A stretch of 64,000 bases of DNA from Chryseobacterium taeanense (GTDB lineage Bacteria > Bacteroidota > Bacteroidia > Flavobacteriales > Weeksellaceae): positions 434,001 to 498,000 of the forward strand of contig NZ_FNDW01000002.1 in NCBI RefSeq assembly GCF_900099685.1. The letters run 5' to 3'. The position numbers were made by a program, and so were the translations under genes. The notes beneath the pieces are model-generated. The model did not search any database, was not told the origin of the DNA, and saw only the letters and a program-made list of their open reading frames with translations. Of this stretch, positions 25,682 to 35,160 are shown piece after piece; within the stretch, counting starts at the first letter, position 1, and each line of letters opens with the position of its first letter.

Positions 25682-28510
25682 CTATAGTTCTTTCTTCAAA
25701 AACTTTCCTGTAAGACTCTTTTTAGATTTCACAATTTCCTCCGGAGTTCCCTGCGCAATGATCTGTCCTCCGTGTTTTCCACCTTCCGGACCGACATCAA
25801 TGATATGATCGGCTAGTTTTATCACATCCATATTATGTTCAATAATGATGAAAGAGTTTCCTAATTCTACCAATCGGTTGATAGCATCCATTAAGATTTT
25901 TACATCTTCAAAATGAAGTCCTGTTGTCGGTTCATCAAGAATATATAAAGTGTTTCCGGTTTGCTTTTTGGCTAATTCTGTAGCTAATTTTATACGTTGG
26001 GCTTCTCCTCCCGAAAGCGTGGTCGATTGCTGTCCCAGAGTGATATATCCTAAACCTACATCTTGCAGAGTTTTCACTTTAGCATAAATTTTTGGAATTG
26101 GCTGGAAAAATTCTACCGCCTCATCAATCGTCATATCCAATACATCGGAAATCGATTTTCCTTTGTAGCGGACTTCGAGTGTTTCTCTGTTAAATCGTTT
26201 TCCGTTGCAGGTTTCACAATGAACATAAACATCCGGCAGGAAATTCATCTCAATTACCTTCAGACCTCCTCCCTGACAGGTTTCGCATCTTCCGCCTTTT
26301 ACGTTGAACGAAAATCTTCCCGGTTTATAACCACGAATCTTACTTTCCGGAAGCTCTGCGAAAAGATTCCGGATGTCTGTAAACATTCCCGTATATGTTG
26401 CAGGATTGGATCGTGGTGTTCTTCCGATCGGTGTCTGGTCTACATCTACGATTTTATCGATGTTTTCAAGTCCTTCAATTTTTTTGTAAGGCAAAGGTTC
26501 CTGAACGGCTCTGTAAAAATGTTTGTTAAGAATAGGATACAATGTTCCGTTGATTAGCGAAGATTTTCCGCTTCCTGAAATCCCTGTAACGACAACCAGT
26601 TTTCCCAAAGGAATATTAAGTGTTACGTTTTTAAGATTGTTTCCTGTAGCACCCTTTAAAACAATATTCTTGCCGTTCCCTTTTCGTCTCTCATCAGGAA
26701 TTTCGATCTTCCTTTTTCCGTTGATATATTGAGCGGTAATGGTATTTGCTTTCAAAAGATCTTTAGGTTTTCCCTGCCAAAGGATTTCTCCCCCGAATTT
26801 TCCGGCTCTCGGACCGATATCTAAAACCTCATCAGCCTCCAGAATCATGTCTTTATCATGCTCCACTACGAGAACTGAATTTCCTATATCGCGAAGATTT
26901 TTTAGGGAATGAATCAATCTTTCGTTGTCTCTCTGATGCAGCCCGATACTTGGCTCATCCAGAATATACAGAACGTTGACCAATTGAGAACCAATCTGTG
27001 TTGCCAGACGAATTCTTTGAGACTCACCACCGGAAAGTGTTTTCGAGCTTCTGCTCAGGCTTAAATAATCCAGCCCGACATCAAGAAGGAATTGTAGCCT
27101 TGTTTCAATCTCCTTTAAAATTTCATGCGCAATGATGGCTTTTTTCTCGGAAAATTTATCTTTAACATCTGCCAGCCAGTCTTTTAAATCAATCAGACTT
27201 AATGCATTTACCTCAGCAATATTCTTACCATCGATTTTAAAACTCAGGCTTGAAGGCTGAAGCCGGGTGCCTTTACAGACCGGACAATTTTCTTCTGTGG
27301 TGAAGTGTCTTTCAAGAACGATGGCTTCATAAGATTCTCTCTCGTTGATAATTTCGTCCATTAAAGAAATCAGTCCGTCAAAATTAATTTTAACTTTCTT
27401 GCTGATTCCGGCATATTTTAAATCTTTATTGAATTCTTTACTGCAGCCATTGTAAATATAATCTAATGCTTCCTCAGGAATAGCTTCAATTGGTGTCGCC
27501 AGTCCCAATCCGAAAATTTCAAGAATGCTTTTGATCTGGGCTATAATCCATTTGTTAGATTTAAGATCTTCCAACGGCAATAAACCTCCCTGATTAATAG
27601 AAAGCGCCGGATTTTCTACGAAATAATCGGTGTTGATTTTTTTGATGGTTCCCAATCCTTTACAGTTTGGGCAGCTTCCTTTCGGAGAGTTAAAAGAAAA
27701 GGTATTGGGTTCCGGTAAAGCGAGTGAATGACCGGTTTCGGCATCCATTAAGTTTTTAGAAAAATATTCAATATCTGTACTTCCCAGCTGCTGTATTCCT
27801 ATTAAACCCTCTCCCATTTCCAAGGCTGTACGCAATGATTTTTCCATTCTCGATTCGGAAGCACTTTCCCCGATAATCCAGCGGTCGATAACAATATCGA
27901 TATCGTGGGTTTTGTAGCGGTCAAGCTTCAGGTCATATTCAATATCCTGCAATTCTCCGTCAATCCTTGCCTGTCCGTATCCTTTCTTTGCCATCTGTAC
28001 AAAAAGTTCATGATAATGACCTTTTCTTGAACGGACAACAGGTGCCATCAGCATGATTTTTTTTCCTTTATAATTTTCTTTAATGGTGTCAAGAATTTGT
28101 TCTTCCGTATAGCTTACCAGCTTTTTTCCGGTAGTCTGAGAATATGCATCTGATACTCTTGCAAAAAGAAGACGCAGAAAATCATACAGTTCTGTAACTG
28201 TTCCTACAGTTGAGCGGGGATTTTTGTTGGTTGTCTTCTGTTCAATCGCAATTACCGGCGATAAACCTTCAATTTTATCGACATCGGGACGTTCCAATCC
28301 CCCCAAAAACTGTCTGGCATACGCAGAAAATGTTTCGATATAGCGTCGCTGGCCTTCAGCAAAAATAGTATCAAAAGCAAGTGATGATTTACCGCTTCCC
28401 GAGAGTCCGGTGATTACCACCAGTTCGTTGCGCGGAATTTTGACATTGATGTTTTTAAGATTGTGTTCACGGGCTCCGTAAACTTCAATATATTCTGTTG
28501 ATTCACTCAT
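25682..28510 (-). CDS. uvrA: excinuclease ABC subunit UvrA
   Basis: The 942-residue damage-recognition ATPase of nucleotide excision repair has two ABC modules. The first has Walker [10 protein letters not shown] and signature [13 protein letters not shown]; the second has GISGSGKSS and [13 protein letters not shown], with Walker B YILDEP in each. Zinc modules are visible as CPNC/CPVC in the first half and CETC (about 20 residues) CETC in the second. The length matches the family. It is monocistronic. A TAATTTTG element lies 47 bases upstream. Confidence 0.98.
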   Translation of the reverse strand: MSESTEYIEVYGAREHNLKNINVKIPRNELVVITGLSGSGKSSLAFDTIFAEGQRRYIETFSAYARQFLGGLERPDVDKIEGLSPVIAIEQKTTNKNPRSTVGTVTELYDFLRLLFARVSDAYSQTTGKKLVSYTEEQILDTIKENYKGKKIMLMAPVVRSRKGHYHELFVQMAKKGYGQARIDGELQDIEYDLKLDRYKTHDIDIVIDRWIIGESASESRMEKSLRTALEMGEGLIGIQQLGSTDIEYFSKNLMDAETGHSLALPEPNTFSFNSPKGSCPNCKGLGTIKKINTDYFVENPALSINQGGLLPLEDLKSNKWIIAQIKSILEIFGLGLATPIEAIPEEALDYIYNGCSKEFNKDLKYAGISKKVKINFDGLISLMDEIINERESYEAIVLERHFTTEENCPVCKGTRLQPSSLSFKIDGKNIAEVNALSLIDLKDWLADVKDKFSEKKAIIAHEILKEIETRLQFLLDVGLDYLSLSRSSKTLSGGESQRIRLATQIGSQLVNVLYILDEPSIGLHQRDNERLIHSLKNLRDIGNSVLVVEHDKDMILEADEVLDIGPRAGKFGGEILWQGKPKDLLKANTITAQYINGKRKIEIPDERRKGNGKNIVLKGATGNNLKNVTLNIPLGKLVVVTGISGSGKSSLINGTLYPILNKHFYRAVQEPLPYKKIEGLENIDKIVDVDQTPIGRTPRSNPATYTGMFTDIRNLFAELPESKIRGYKPGRFSFNVKGGRCETCQGGGLKVIEMNFLPDVYVHCETCNGKRFNRETLEVRYKGKSISDVLDMTIDEAVEFFQPIPKIYAKVKTLQDVGLGYITLGQQSTTLSGGEAQRIKLATELAKKQTGNTLYILDEPTTGLHFEDVKILMDAINRLVELGNSFIIIEHNMDVIKLADHIIDVGPEGGKHGGQIIAQGTPEEIVKSKKSLTGKFLKKEL

Positions 28511-28556
28511 AATTTGGGATGATTTTACATGAAAATCACGATGTGCAAAATTACGG

Positions 28557-28564
28557 AATTTTTA
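28557..28564 (-). promoter_or_regulatory. -7 element TAATTTTG for uvrA
   Basis: The minus strand reads TAATTTTG (TAnnTTTG), 47 bases before the start codon. No LexA-type operator is recognised in the spacer. Confidence 0.5.
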
Positions 28565-28648
28565 TGGAATTTCCTGTCTTAAAAAATGTTAGATTATCTG
28601 CCGCAATTCTTATTTGATTTACATTCAGACCATTTATATTACAAAAAA

Positions 28649-28675
28649 AATACCGATGAAAATTTCACCGGCATT
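28649..28675 (-). terminator. terminator after the TssE-TssF-lipoprotein unit
   Basis: A 12-bp stem with two G-T pairs and a run of eight T on the minus strand follows the lipoprotein stop. Confidence 0.8.
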
Positions 28676-28699
28676 GATTTATTTTAAAGATAAACAAAT

Positions 28700-29626
28700 T
28701 TACTGTACGAAAGAATTATAAGAATTCAACACAGAATCATAAGATGAGCTGATCTCCTGAATATTGCTATCCGGAATCTTATTAGAGGACTTTGAATCGC
28801 GTATCAGCTTTCTGTATTTATCAAGAAATTCTGTAGCCCTCTTGTTGAAGTTTTCAAACAGGCTTTTCTTGTAAGCATATTGCTGTCCTTTTACGTCAAA
28901 TTCTTTTTTTGCATTTACATCCACCGCTTTTTCAAGTTCGTTGTATTTTTTCTGTGCTTCTGCTTCATTGAAACCTTGTGCGTATTGTTTATCGAGAACA
29001 TCCATTACAGCATCAAGATCATTCATCACCGATTTTGATGAGATAATATAATCTCTCAACGGATGATCTTTCAGAATTACTTCTTCTGCGGCTTCGGTAG
29101 CAGGTTTTATTTTAGTTACAATATTTTCACCTGCCGTAAAAAATGCTTTTGCTTCGGCTTCAATATCTTTCTGCAAAGCCAAGGCTTTAGCGCCCTGATC
29201 GTCTTTGTAATCTTCGGAAGTGATGTAAGATTTTAGTTCATCGTATTTTTTATCGATGTTTTCGCGCTTCACCTTATAGGTATTCAGTTCCGCTTCAATA
29301 ATTTTCTGCTCACTGTCGAAACCGGAAGGCACTCCTTTGATTTTACTTAAAGAATAATCCATTGTATTAATAACCATAGGCATACTGTAGACCGTTTCAC
29401 CTTTTGATTTTTTGACTGCTGATTCAGCATAATCTATGATATTCTCCACATGTCTCGAAGAGCTTTTGTAAGATTCCAGGAAATTATTATTAAAATCAAT
29501 AATAGCCTGAGATTGGTCTTCCCCAGCCTGTGCCACTGCATTTTCAATTTTGTCAAGACCTTTTTTGCAGCTTACTACCGTTACACTCACCGATAAAGCA
29601 AGTGCAATCATCATCATTTTTTTCAT
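28700..29626 (-). CDS. DUF3829-like lipoprotein next to T6SS baseplate genes
   Basis: The 308-residue lipoprotein (MKKMMMIALALSVSVTVVSC) has a long, mostly alpha-helical, Lys/Glu-rich body and a C-terminal SSYDSVLNSYNSFV pattern like DUF3829 proteins. It is the third gene of the tssE-tssF unit with 34 bases to tssF, so it may be an envelope component of this T6SS; subtype iii systems include dedicated lipoproteins. That role is inferred from position only. It ends at a clear terminator. Confidence 0.78.
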   Translation of the reverse strand: MKKMMMIALALSVSVTVVSCKKGLDKIENAVAQAGEDQSQAIIDFNNNFLESYKSSSRHVENIIDYAESAVKKSKGETVYSMPMVINTMDYSLSKIKGVPSGFDSEQKIIEAELNTYKVKRENIDKKYDELKSYITSEDYKDDQGAKALALQKDIEAEAKAFFTAGENIVTKIKPATEAAEEVILKDHPLRDYIISSKSVMNDLDAVMDVLDKQYAQGFNEAEAQKKYNELEKAVDVNAKKEFDVKGQQYAYKKSLFENFNKRATEFLDKYRKLIRDSKSSNKIPDSNIQEISSSYDSVLNSYNSFVQ

Positions 29627-29660
29627 ATTATATTAAGTTGATATGTATGTATTGTTTTTA

Positions 29661-31538
29661 TCAGGCAAAATCGGTATCCTCATTCGTTACTTTTACCAGG
29701 TATTCTATACCGTCGATTGCCTTTAAAATAATCTGGTTGCGAAGAATATTAGCCATATTTTCCCAATAGAGCCTTCCGTAGAACGAGTAATTATTAGGGA
29801 TAATTTCCACCTCAACTGTTCTGATAAAGCCTTCTTTTGGTTTATTGCTAATCATCGTTCCGCGCTTCACCCGCACTTCTTTCAGTTCATCTTTCAGCAT
29901 CATCCGGCAGTAATTTTTAACATCTTCCAGAGAGATAATTTTATCTCTTGTCGTTAAAGCATATTTATAAGCCTGAATACTGTCTGTCCCCTTCTGCTCT
30001 TCCGCACCGCCGATGGTTTCCGAAAGCAGTACCAAAACCTGCGATTTCAACTGATTGGATAACTCTGTTCCCGGACGCAAATGATTGGCCAAAGTACAAT
30101 GTGTGATCCAAAAAGATGCGTAGGTGTGATCTGTTTTGTCTACCGGTTCCATGATGACATAGTTAAGTTCCTGCTTAACGGTTCTTCTCGCATTGTTCAC
30201 TTTCTGAACCATAGACTTCATTTTATCAGACATTTCGCTCAGCATACCTTTTACATTATCCCTGTTCAGTAAGGAGAAAGCCGCAATTTCATCGCGTGTC
30301 AGTTCAAGGACATTGGCAATCATATCAACGGCATTTCTGTTGGTGAAGCGTTCCATTCCGCCTTTTCTTACGGTATATAATCCTTTCTTAAGATCATCAT
30401 TTGGGGTAAAAGGGATCTCGGTATATCGCCTGCCGTCTCCGTCCTGAACTTCATCTACATATAAAAAATGTTCACCTTCATCGGTAACCAGCGGGATATT
30501 ATTTCCCATAATATCCAGACTGTATTCTGTTTTTTTCCAGCCGCGGTTATAGATCGGGAAAGCATTCAATACAAATGAAAAGTTATCCAGGATTTCAGCG
30601 GAAAACTGCGGCGGAAACTCCAATGTCAGCCACAAATAACGTTTACCGTCAATATGTTTTAAAATTTCTTCTTTATAATCAACAAAACTCAGATTATCAG
30701 GAAGCTTGCCCGGCTCGGAAAATAATGAGCTTGAAATTCCGCTTACTTCAATGAATTTATGCCTGTAGATGCTTTTAACATCTTGTATAATTTTATTATG
30801 GATTGATTGCTCATGAAATATCTGTTCATAACCGTCAGCCTGTGTATTTTGATAATAGGTTAATCCTTCCTTTACAAAAAGAGGATTTCCGTTGCTTGTA
30901 ACCGTAATGTACGGTAATAATTTATACGTAAAATCAAGATGCTCGAATGCCGGATTGGAGCAGTAAATGCTTAAATATTTAGGAAATGTTTCCTGAGAAT
31001 ATTTACTGATATCAATGCCTATTGTGACTTTTCTGTAATCTTCTGGCCTCCCTTGAAATCTGGCGACCGGAATCTTATTCAGACGTTCATCAATACTATA
31101 GCAGGTATTTCCTACAAACATTACGGATGTCTGTACTTTATTGATCCTCACGTTTCCGACAGGAGTAAAAGGGATGTTAATCTGCTTATCCGATTCAGAT
31201 TTTATCGTTGAAGTAATGTGCTTTCTGAAGAAAAATTCAGTATGCTCCAAAAGAATTTCAGATGAATCGGAAGGTTGCGTAAATGCGATGGCGTGTGCCG
31301 GCACCGGGTGTGTATAAATAGACGGCGTTAATAATTTCGCAAGCTTTTCCAGGATTCTGGCATTAACGGTCTGTATTTCGTTGTTGGCTTTGAAAACTTC
31401 AGTACTGAAAGCATCAATCAGCAGTTTCACAAAAGGATCGAGTGACTGCGGGCTTTTCAGCCCCCATACTTTGGTGGCATTCTGAAGCATTCTCGCTTTT
31501 ACCGATTCTTTGGAATAAATATTCTGGTCTAAATTCAT
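29661..31538 (-). CDS. tssF: T6SS baseplate subunit TssF
   Basis: The 625-residue protein is a baseplate wedge component of the contractile type VI machine. Family features are the N-terminal KVWGLKSPQSLDPFVKLLIDAFSTEVFKANNEI, split here by the ARILEKLAKLLTPS and HAIAFTQPSD segments, and a C-terminal VKNYCRMMLKDELKEVRVKRGT with a short-tail RLYWENMANILRNQII. The divergence from proteobacterial TssF fits subtype iii. Its usual partner TssG is not adjacent. It is 24 bases after tssE on the same strand. Confidence 0.85.
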   Translation of the reverse strand: MNLDQNIYSKESVKARMLQNATKVWGLKSPQSLDPFVKLLIDAFSTEVFKANNEIQTVNARILEKLAKLLTPSIYTHPVPAHAIAFTQPSDSSEILLEHTEFFFRKHITSTIKSESDKQINIPFTPVGNVRINKVQTSVMFVGNTCYSIDERLNKIPVARFQGRPEDYRKVTIGIDISKYSQETFPKYLSIYCSNPAFEHLDFTYKLLPYITVTSNGNPLFVKEGLTYYQNTQADGYEQIFHEQSIHNKIIQDVKSIYRHKFIEVSGISSSLFSEPGKLPDNLSFVDYKEEILKHIDGKRYLWLTLEFPPQFSAEILDNFSFVLNAFPIYNRGWKKTEYSLDIMGNNIPLVTDEGEHFLYVDEVQDGDGRRYTEIPFTPNDDLKKGLYTVRKGGMERFTNRNAVDMIANVLELTRDEIAAFSLLNRDNVKGMLSEMSDKMKSMVQKVNNARRTVKQELNYVIMEPVDKTDHTYASFWITHCTLANHLRPGTELSNQLKSQVLVLLSETIGGAEEQKGTDSIQAYKYALTTRDKIISLEDVKNYCRMMLKDELKEVRVKRGTMISNKPKEGFIRTVEVEIIPNNYSFYGRLYWENMANILRNQIILKAIDGIEYLVKVTNEDTDFA

Positions 31539-31562
31539 AGATTCTGGTTGCAGTTTATGGAA

Positions 31563-32003
31563 TTAATCAATTGACATCGGGCTCAGGAATAACTCTGTCG
31601 AAAAGCTGAAACGCTCTCCTGTCGCCTCCATTTTGGCATTGATGGCAATTTTTACTTTCTTTTTGATTTCGGTATGTTCTTTTGTATCGTAAGTATGCTC
31701 CACAATCTGAATATGGGCATCGATCTGTGGATGAATGATCCTGGGTTCGTATTCCAGTATCTGCCTTTTGAGGCTTTTGATGAAAACATTTTCCCAGACA
31801 GCGCTGGTAATTCCGTTATCAAATTCCAGATTCCAAACGTCGTTTCCGTAATTTTCATCATATCTGTTTTCGCCTTTCTTGGTAGTAATCAACAGCATAA
31901 TATTATGGGCAATACTTTCTCCCATGTCGCAGGTGTCGATACTTCCTCCCTCCGTCATTAAGGTAGACGGAACGAAAGGCATTCTGTAATTTGGTGTGTC
32001 CAT
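31563..32003 (-). CDS. tssE: T6SS baseplate protein TssE (gp25-like)
   Basis: The 146-residue protein has the T4 gp25/GpW lysozyme-like baseplate fold. The signature is IMLLITTKKGENRYDENYGNDVWNLEFD, the family's LL-x-T-x-x-GER and downstream F-G/N-x-x-W pattern, split here, and FIKSLKRQILEYEPRI. It starts the tssE-tssF-lipoprotein unit. No sheath (TssB/C), Hcp, VgrG or ClpV gene is in the window. A 642-base spacer lies upstream, with no clear promoter match. Confidence 0.85.
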   Translation of the reverse strand: MDTPNYRMPFVPSTLMTEGGSIDTCDMGESIAHNIMLLITTKKGENRYDENYGNDVWNLEFDNGITSAVWENVFIKSLKRQILEYEPRIIHPQIDAHIQIVEHTYDTKEHTEIKKKVKIAINAKMEATGERFSFSTELFLSPMSID

Positions 32004-32432
32004 AATTCTGCTTCTTTATTACTTCATAATAGCCGATTGCTAGAACAGAATACCAAATTAATCATTTTTCACGAAATATAATATGCTCGTATGGTAAAAT
32101 TGATTAATATTTCTAAAAAAAATGATATAAGATCTTTTTTAAAAGCCTCAATGATGTAACCCATTTTTTTATTTGTTTTGAGATGGGTGTTTAATTTTTT
32201 TGAATGTTTAAAATGCTTTTGACTTTAATAAAAAAACAAGACAGGAGAAGACATTTTTTTTAAATAAACGGAGCCGCAATTTCTTTTTTGGAGTAAAAAG
32301 AAAATGATAATGCTGTTATTGCTTTTTCGAGTGTCTGTCAATCTTTACAAAAACCTTCACATAAGCCTATTTCAGGCTACTTTGGATGATTTAACCGAAT
32401 AAAAAAAAGTTGTTCGCTTTATTCTCCCCAAA
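32004..32432. other. AT-rich non-coding spacer upstream of tssE
   Basis: About 430 bases hold no credible ORF in any frame. AGCCT-ATTTC-AGGCT near 32368 is a weak hairpin. No promoter or RNA family is recognised. The stretch ends in the iteron-like repeats. Confidence 0.5.
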
Positions 32433-32545
32433 ATTTATATGGATAAATTGTAAAAATCATCCATATAAATTGACAAAGTTATCCATATAAATTTCCGAAA
32501 TCATACAGGTAAATTTCCGGGCTTATGCAAATAAGTATGAAAAAA
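32433..32545. repeat. 22-bp degenerate tandem repeats with one inverted copy
   Basis: Four consecutive 22-base units begin at 32458, 32480, 32502 and 32524. The first two share ATCCATATAAATT; the third is ATACAGGTAAATT and the fourth is weak. ATTTATATGGAT at 32433-32444 is an inverted copy. They lie 100 bases before the HU-like gene. Confidence 0.65.
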
Positions 32546-32645
32546 CGAAGCCTTATTTTTTGTCAGGAATAATTTTGTGGTATCTGTTTTTTTTATACAT
32601 TCGTACTCAAAATACAAATTGTTTAACTTTTTAAAATGAAAAAAA

Positions 32646-33026
32646 ATGCCTATTACATTTAATGTTATTTCAAGAAAGAATCCCATGTCTCCTAGTGACC
32701 CTCCGAAATTTTACGCCGACATTGTAGGAAACGGACAAACGACCTTAGACGATCTTGCGAAATATGCATCTACCATTTCTACGGTTTCCAAAGCTGATAT
32801 CTTAGCCGTGCTGGAAAGTACATTTTCCAAAATAGCCGATGATGTTGCCGATGGCAAAATAGTGTACGTTGGTGAGTATTTCACACTGCAAGCCGGAGGC
32901 TCCAGTATTGGAAAAGAGACCGAAGCAGAAGTAAATGCCTCATGCATCACCACTCTGAAAACAATCTTTCGCCCGGGTAAGCTCATCAAAGATGCCATGA
33001 AGCTTGCAGAGGTTAAAAAGAAATAA
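32646..33026 (+). CDS. HU-family (Bacteroidota-type) DNA-binding protein
   Basis: The 126-residue protein resembles the HU-like histone family of Bacteroidota: an N-terminal extension (MPITFNVISRKNP), TTLDDLAKYASTISTVSKADILAVLEST, LADGKIVYVGEYFTLQAGGSS and a C-terminal FRPGKLIKDAM basic arm. These proteins bend and compact DNA. It is a single gene flanked by the 22-bp repeats and a strong terminator. Pos. 32646 is the only ATG upstream of the conserved region. Confidence 0.85.
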   Translation: MPITFNVISRKNPMSPSDPPKFYADIVGNGQTTLDDLAKYASTISTVSKADILAVLESTFSKIADDVADGKIVYVGEYFTLQAGGSSIGKETEAEVNASCITTLKTIFRPGKLIKDAMKLAEVKKK

Positions 33027-33038
33027 TAAGGAAAAAAG

Positions 33039-33071
33039 AAACCGGCAGAAGTCTGAGACTTCTGCCGGTTT
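33039..33071 (+). terminator. terminator for the HU-like gene
   Basis: The 15-bp perfect stem AAACCGGCAGAAGTC / GACTTCTGCCGGTTT with a TGA loop and T-run lies 12 bases after the stop. Confidence 0.95.
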
Positions 33072-33105
33072 TGTATTTGTAATGGGTGAACTTTACTTAA
33101 AAATC

Positions 33106-34968
33106 CTATTTTTTAATGAATTGATATACTTTATCATCAATTTTCAGAAGATAAGACCCCGGCACAAGATTCTGAACAGAAATACTCTTTTTATTTCTGA
33201 AAGGTTGTTTTTCAGAATACACCTGCTTTCCTGAAAAATCTATAATTTGTGCAGATTGTATATTTTCCGTTTTTCCATCTATAAAAATCTGATCCTGGAC
33301 AGGATTTGGATACATTCTGAATGCGCTTACCGATGAAGTAAGATCAGAAGTGGAAAGCGTTCCTAAGCTCTGGCAATAATCACTCGGATAAGAATCCCAT
33401 TCATTGCTGTTAAATGTAGCAGTAGGCTGGCTGATGTTGGCTTTTCTGTATAAAGAAACATTGGCTAACGCTGAAGAATTGTTGGTACTAGTAACCCCCA
33501 GGGCATCTACCGTTGAACTTTTATATCGTAATTCCAGATACTGGCTTCCTGAAAAAGTAAGCTGCGGTGCTGCTGTTGCAAATTTTGCCTGACTGGTTGT
33601 GTAACATGAGAAGTTGGCATTCGGATTTAAAATAACAAACGTTTCATTGTTCTGAATGATGCCTTCAAGTTCGTATGGCGCAGGGAAATAATAATTGCTT
33701 CCGCTTGGAAACTGAATAGAAAGCCTGTAGTTATTTAAATTTACGGCATGACCTGTCTTGTTGGTAATCTCTAAGGCTTTATTGTTTGAACTCCCTTCAA
33801 GATATTTGGAAATATAAAGATCTTTAGCATACATATCTGAAGCTAATGTTGTTGCAGAAGCCGTATTGCTGTCGGAAGAAAGCAGATAGCCATTGTCGTA
33901 TGCTTTTACGGTAAAGTTATAGGTTGTGGAAGGACTCAGGTGGTCTACGGTAAACGTTGTATTTCCTGTTGCTCCTACTAAATTTCCGTCTTGGTAGATC
34001 TTATATCCGATAACGTCTGTGCTTGCACTCGGCGACCAGCTTACCGTAGTAAAGTAAGCACTGTTCTGTGTGACGGTAAGATTTGAAGGACTTTGAGGTA
34101 CCACCGTATCGGGAGTCTGATTCCAAATGGCATTTACCCATGAAGGATTGTCTATAAAGGGATTTCTGTTTTTCTGTAATGCATATACCGCATTATTTCT
34201 GTCGATTTCTCTTTGAGAAACAGGATCCTGCTGATGCCACTGAAGAAGCATTGCGATATAAGCAGGGTCATAAGCACGTTCTTCTGTTCCGTCCAACGGA
34301 TTAGTGTCAGAAGCAGGATTGGTATTATTGTTAAAGTTAAAAGTGTCAAGTTTTCCTTGGTATCTTACGGCAAAGTAAAGCAGACTTCTGGCAACATCAC
34401 CTTTAAATTCATCAATTGGCTCATATACACGTCCTGTATAAGCAACACCGGGAATAGCACAATTGCCGATTCTCGATGAATTGGTGAAGGTATAATATAT
34501 CGTAGAACCCACCATTCCGTAAGGATAATTACTTCTAAGCTGATTGATTTTGGCATCGGTAGGCACTACATAAAATAGATCAGAGTACATCGGGTAATTA
34601 CTGTAAAATGTACTTTGAGGCATCATATGTTCCCTGTTCCAGCCAGCACCTTCTGCTCCGGCGCTGCCGATGATCTGCGCGGAAGTATATTCATAAGCAT
34701 CCGGACCGGTTGGGATTTCAGAATAGATATCTAATAGTAAGGTTGTATTTTCAGAACCGTGATCGTAATATTTATCCAAGTCTGTCTGATTATAAAAATC
34801 GGGCAAATCTCCATAATGCCAGTTTATATTTTTTTCCGAGATAATATCATGGAGTTTTGATTTTAAGGCATATCCTGATAAACCTGATGTTCCGTCGTAA
34901 TATCCTACAGGTGCCTGGGCTGCAAAATATGATGATATAAGAATTATAGGAAGTAGAATTTTTTTCAT
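33106..34968 (-). CDS. secreted endonuclease I with FN3, lamin-tail-like and T9SS domains
   Basis: The 620-residue secreted nuclease has a Sec signal (MKKILLPIILISSYFAAQ). The endonuclease I domain spans about 25-280 with the HNH-like motif WNREHMMPQS (about 130) that binds the catalytic divalent metal. A fibronectin type III domain (about 290-385), a lamin-tail-like beta domain (about 390-520; ALEITNKTGHAVNLNNYRL) and a type A T9SS sorting domain (FRMYPNPVQDQIFIDG, ..., PGSYLLKIDDKVYQFIKK) follow. It is exported by T9SS and either cell-anchored or released. It likely degrades extracellular DNA. Confidence 0.9.
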   Translation of the reverse strand: MKKILLPIILISSYFAAQAPVGYYDGTSGLSGYALKSKLHDIISEKNINWHYGDLPDFYNQTDLDKYYDHGSENTTLLLDIYSEIPTGPDAYEYTSAQIIGSAGAEGAGWNREHMMPQSTFYSNYPMYSDLFYVVPTDAKINQLRSNYPYGMVGSTIYYTFTNSSRIGNCAIPGVAYTGRVYEPIDEFKGDVARSLLYFAVRYQGKLDTFNFNNNTNPASDTNPLDGTEERAYDPAYIAMLLQWHQQDPVSQREIDRNNAVYALQKNRNPFIDNPSWVNAIWNQTPDTVVPQSPSNLTVTQNSAYFTTVSWSPSASTDVIGYKIYQDGNLVGATGNTTFTVDHLSPSTTYNFTVKAYDNGYLLSSDSNTASATTLASDMYAKDLYISKYLEGSSNNKALEITNKTGHAVNLNNYRLSIQFPSGSNYYFPAPYELEGIIQNNETFVILNPNANFSCYTTSQAKFATAAPQLTFSGSQYLELRYKSSTVDALGVTSTNNSSALANVSLYRKANISQPTATFNSNEWDSYPSDYCQSLGTLSTSDLTSSVSAFRMYPNPVQDQIFIDGKTENIQSAQIIDFSGKQVYSEKQPFRNKKSISVQNLVPGSYLLKIDDKVYQFIKK

Positions 34969-35111
34969 GCTATAAAAATTGGATGGCTAAAATAGTAAAT
35001 TAATTTGCCTAAAGTTCAGGATTTTTTATTAAAAAATGATTAATTATTAGAATATAAAAAACTGAAAACTAAAAATTTGTGAATAACTTACCATGCATAA
35101 AATAATTTTTT

Positions 35112-35141
35112 TGGACGTTCCGTCAATTTGGTTATCTTTGG
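35112..35141 (+). promoter_or_regulatory. promoter TTG-N19-TATCTTTG for acyl-CoA dehydrogenase
   Basis: TTG at 35112-35114 and TATCTTTG at 35134-35141 are separated by 19 bases, matching the Bacteroidota TTG-N17-23-TAnnTTTG promoter. The start codon is 19 bases beyond. Confidence 0.75.
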
Positions 35142-35160
35142 GAACTAACTATATATCTAT

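Noticed and set aside
32433..32545. CRISPR array at the 22-bp repeats
   Set aside because: Units abut without spacers and diverge strongly; no cas genes are present.
32501..32686. 61-residue minus-strand ORF upstream of the HU-like gene
   Set aside because: It overlaps the repeats and the HU start, and shows no protein-like composition or start context.
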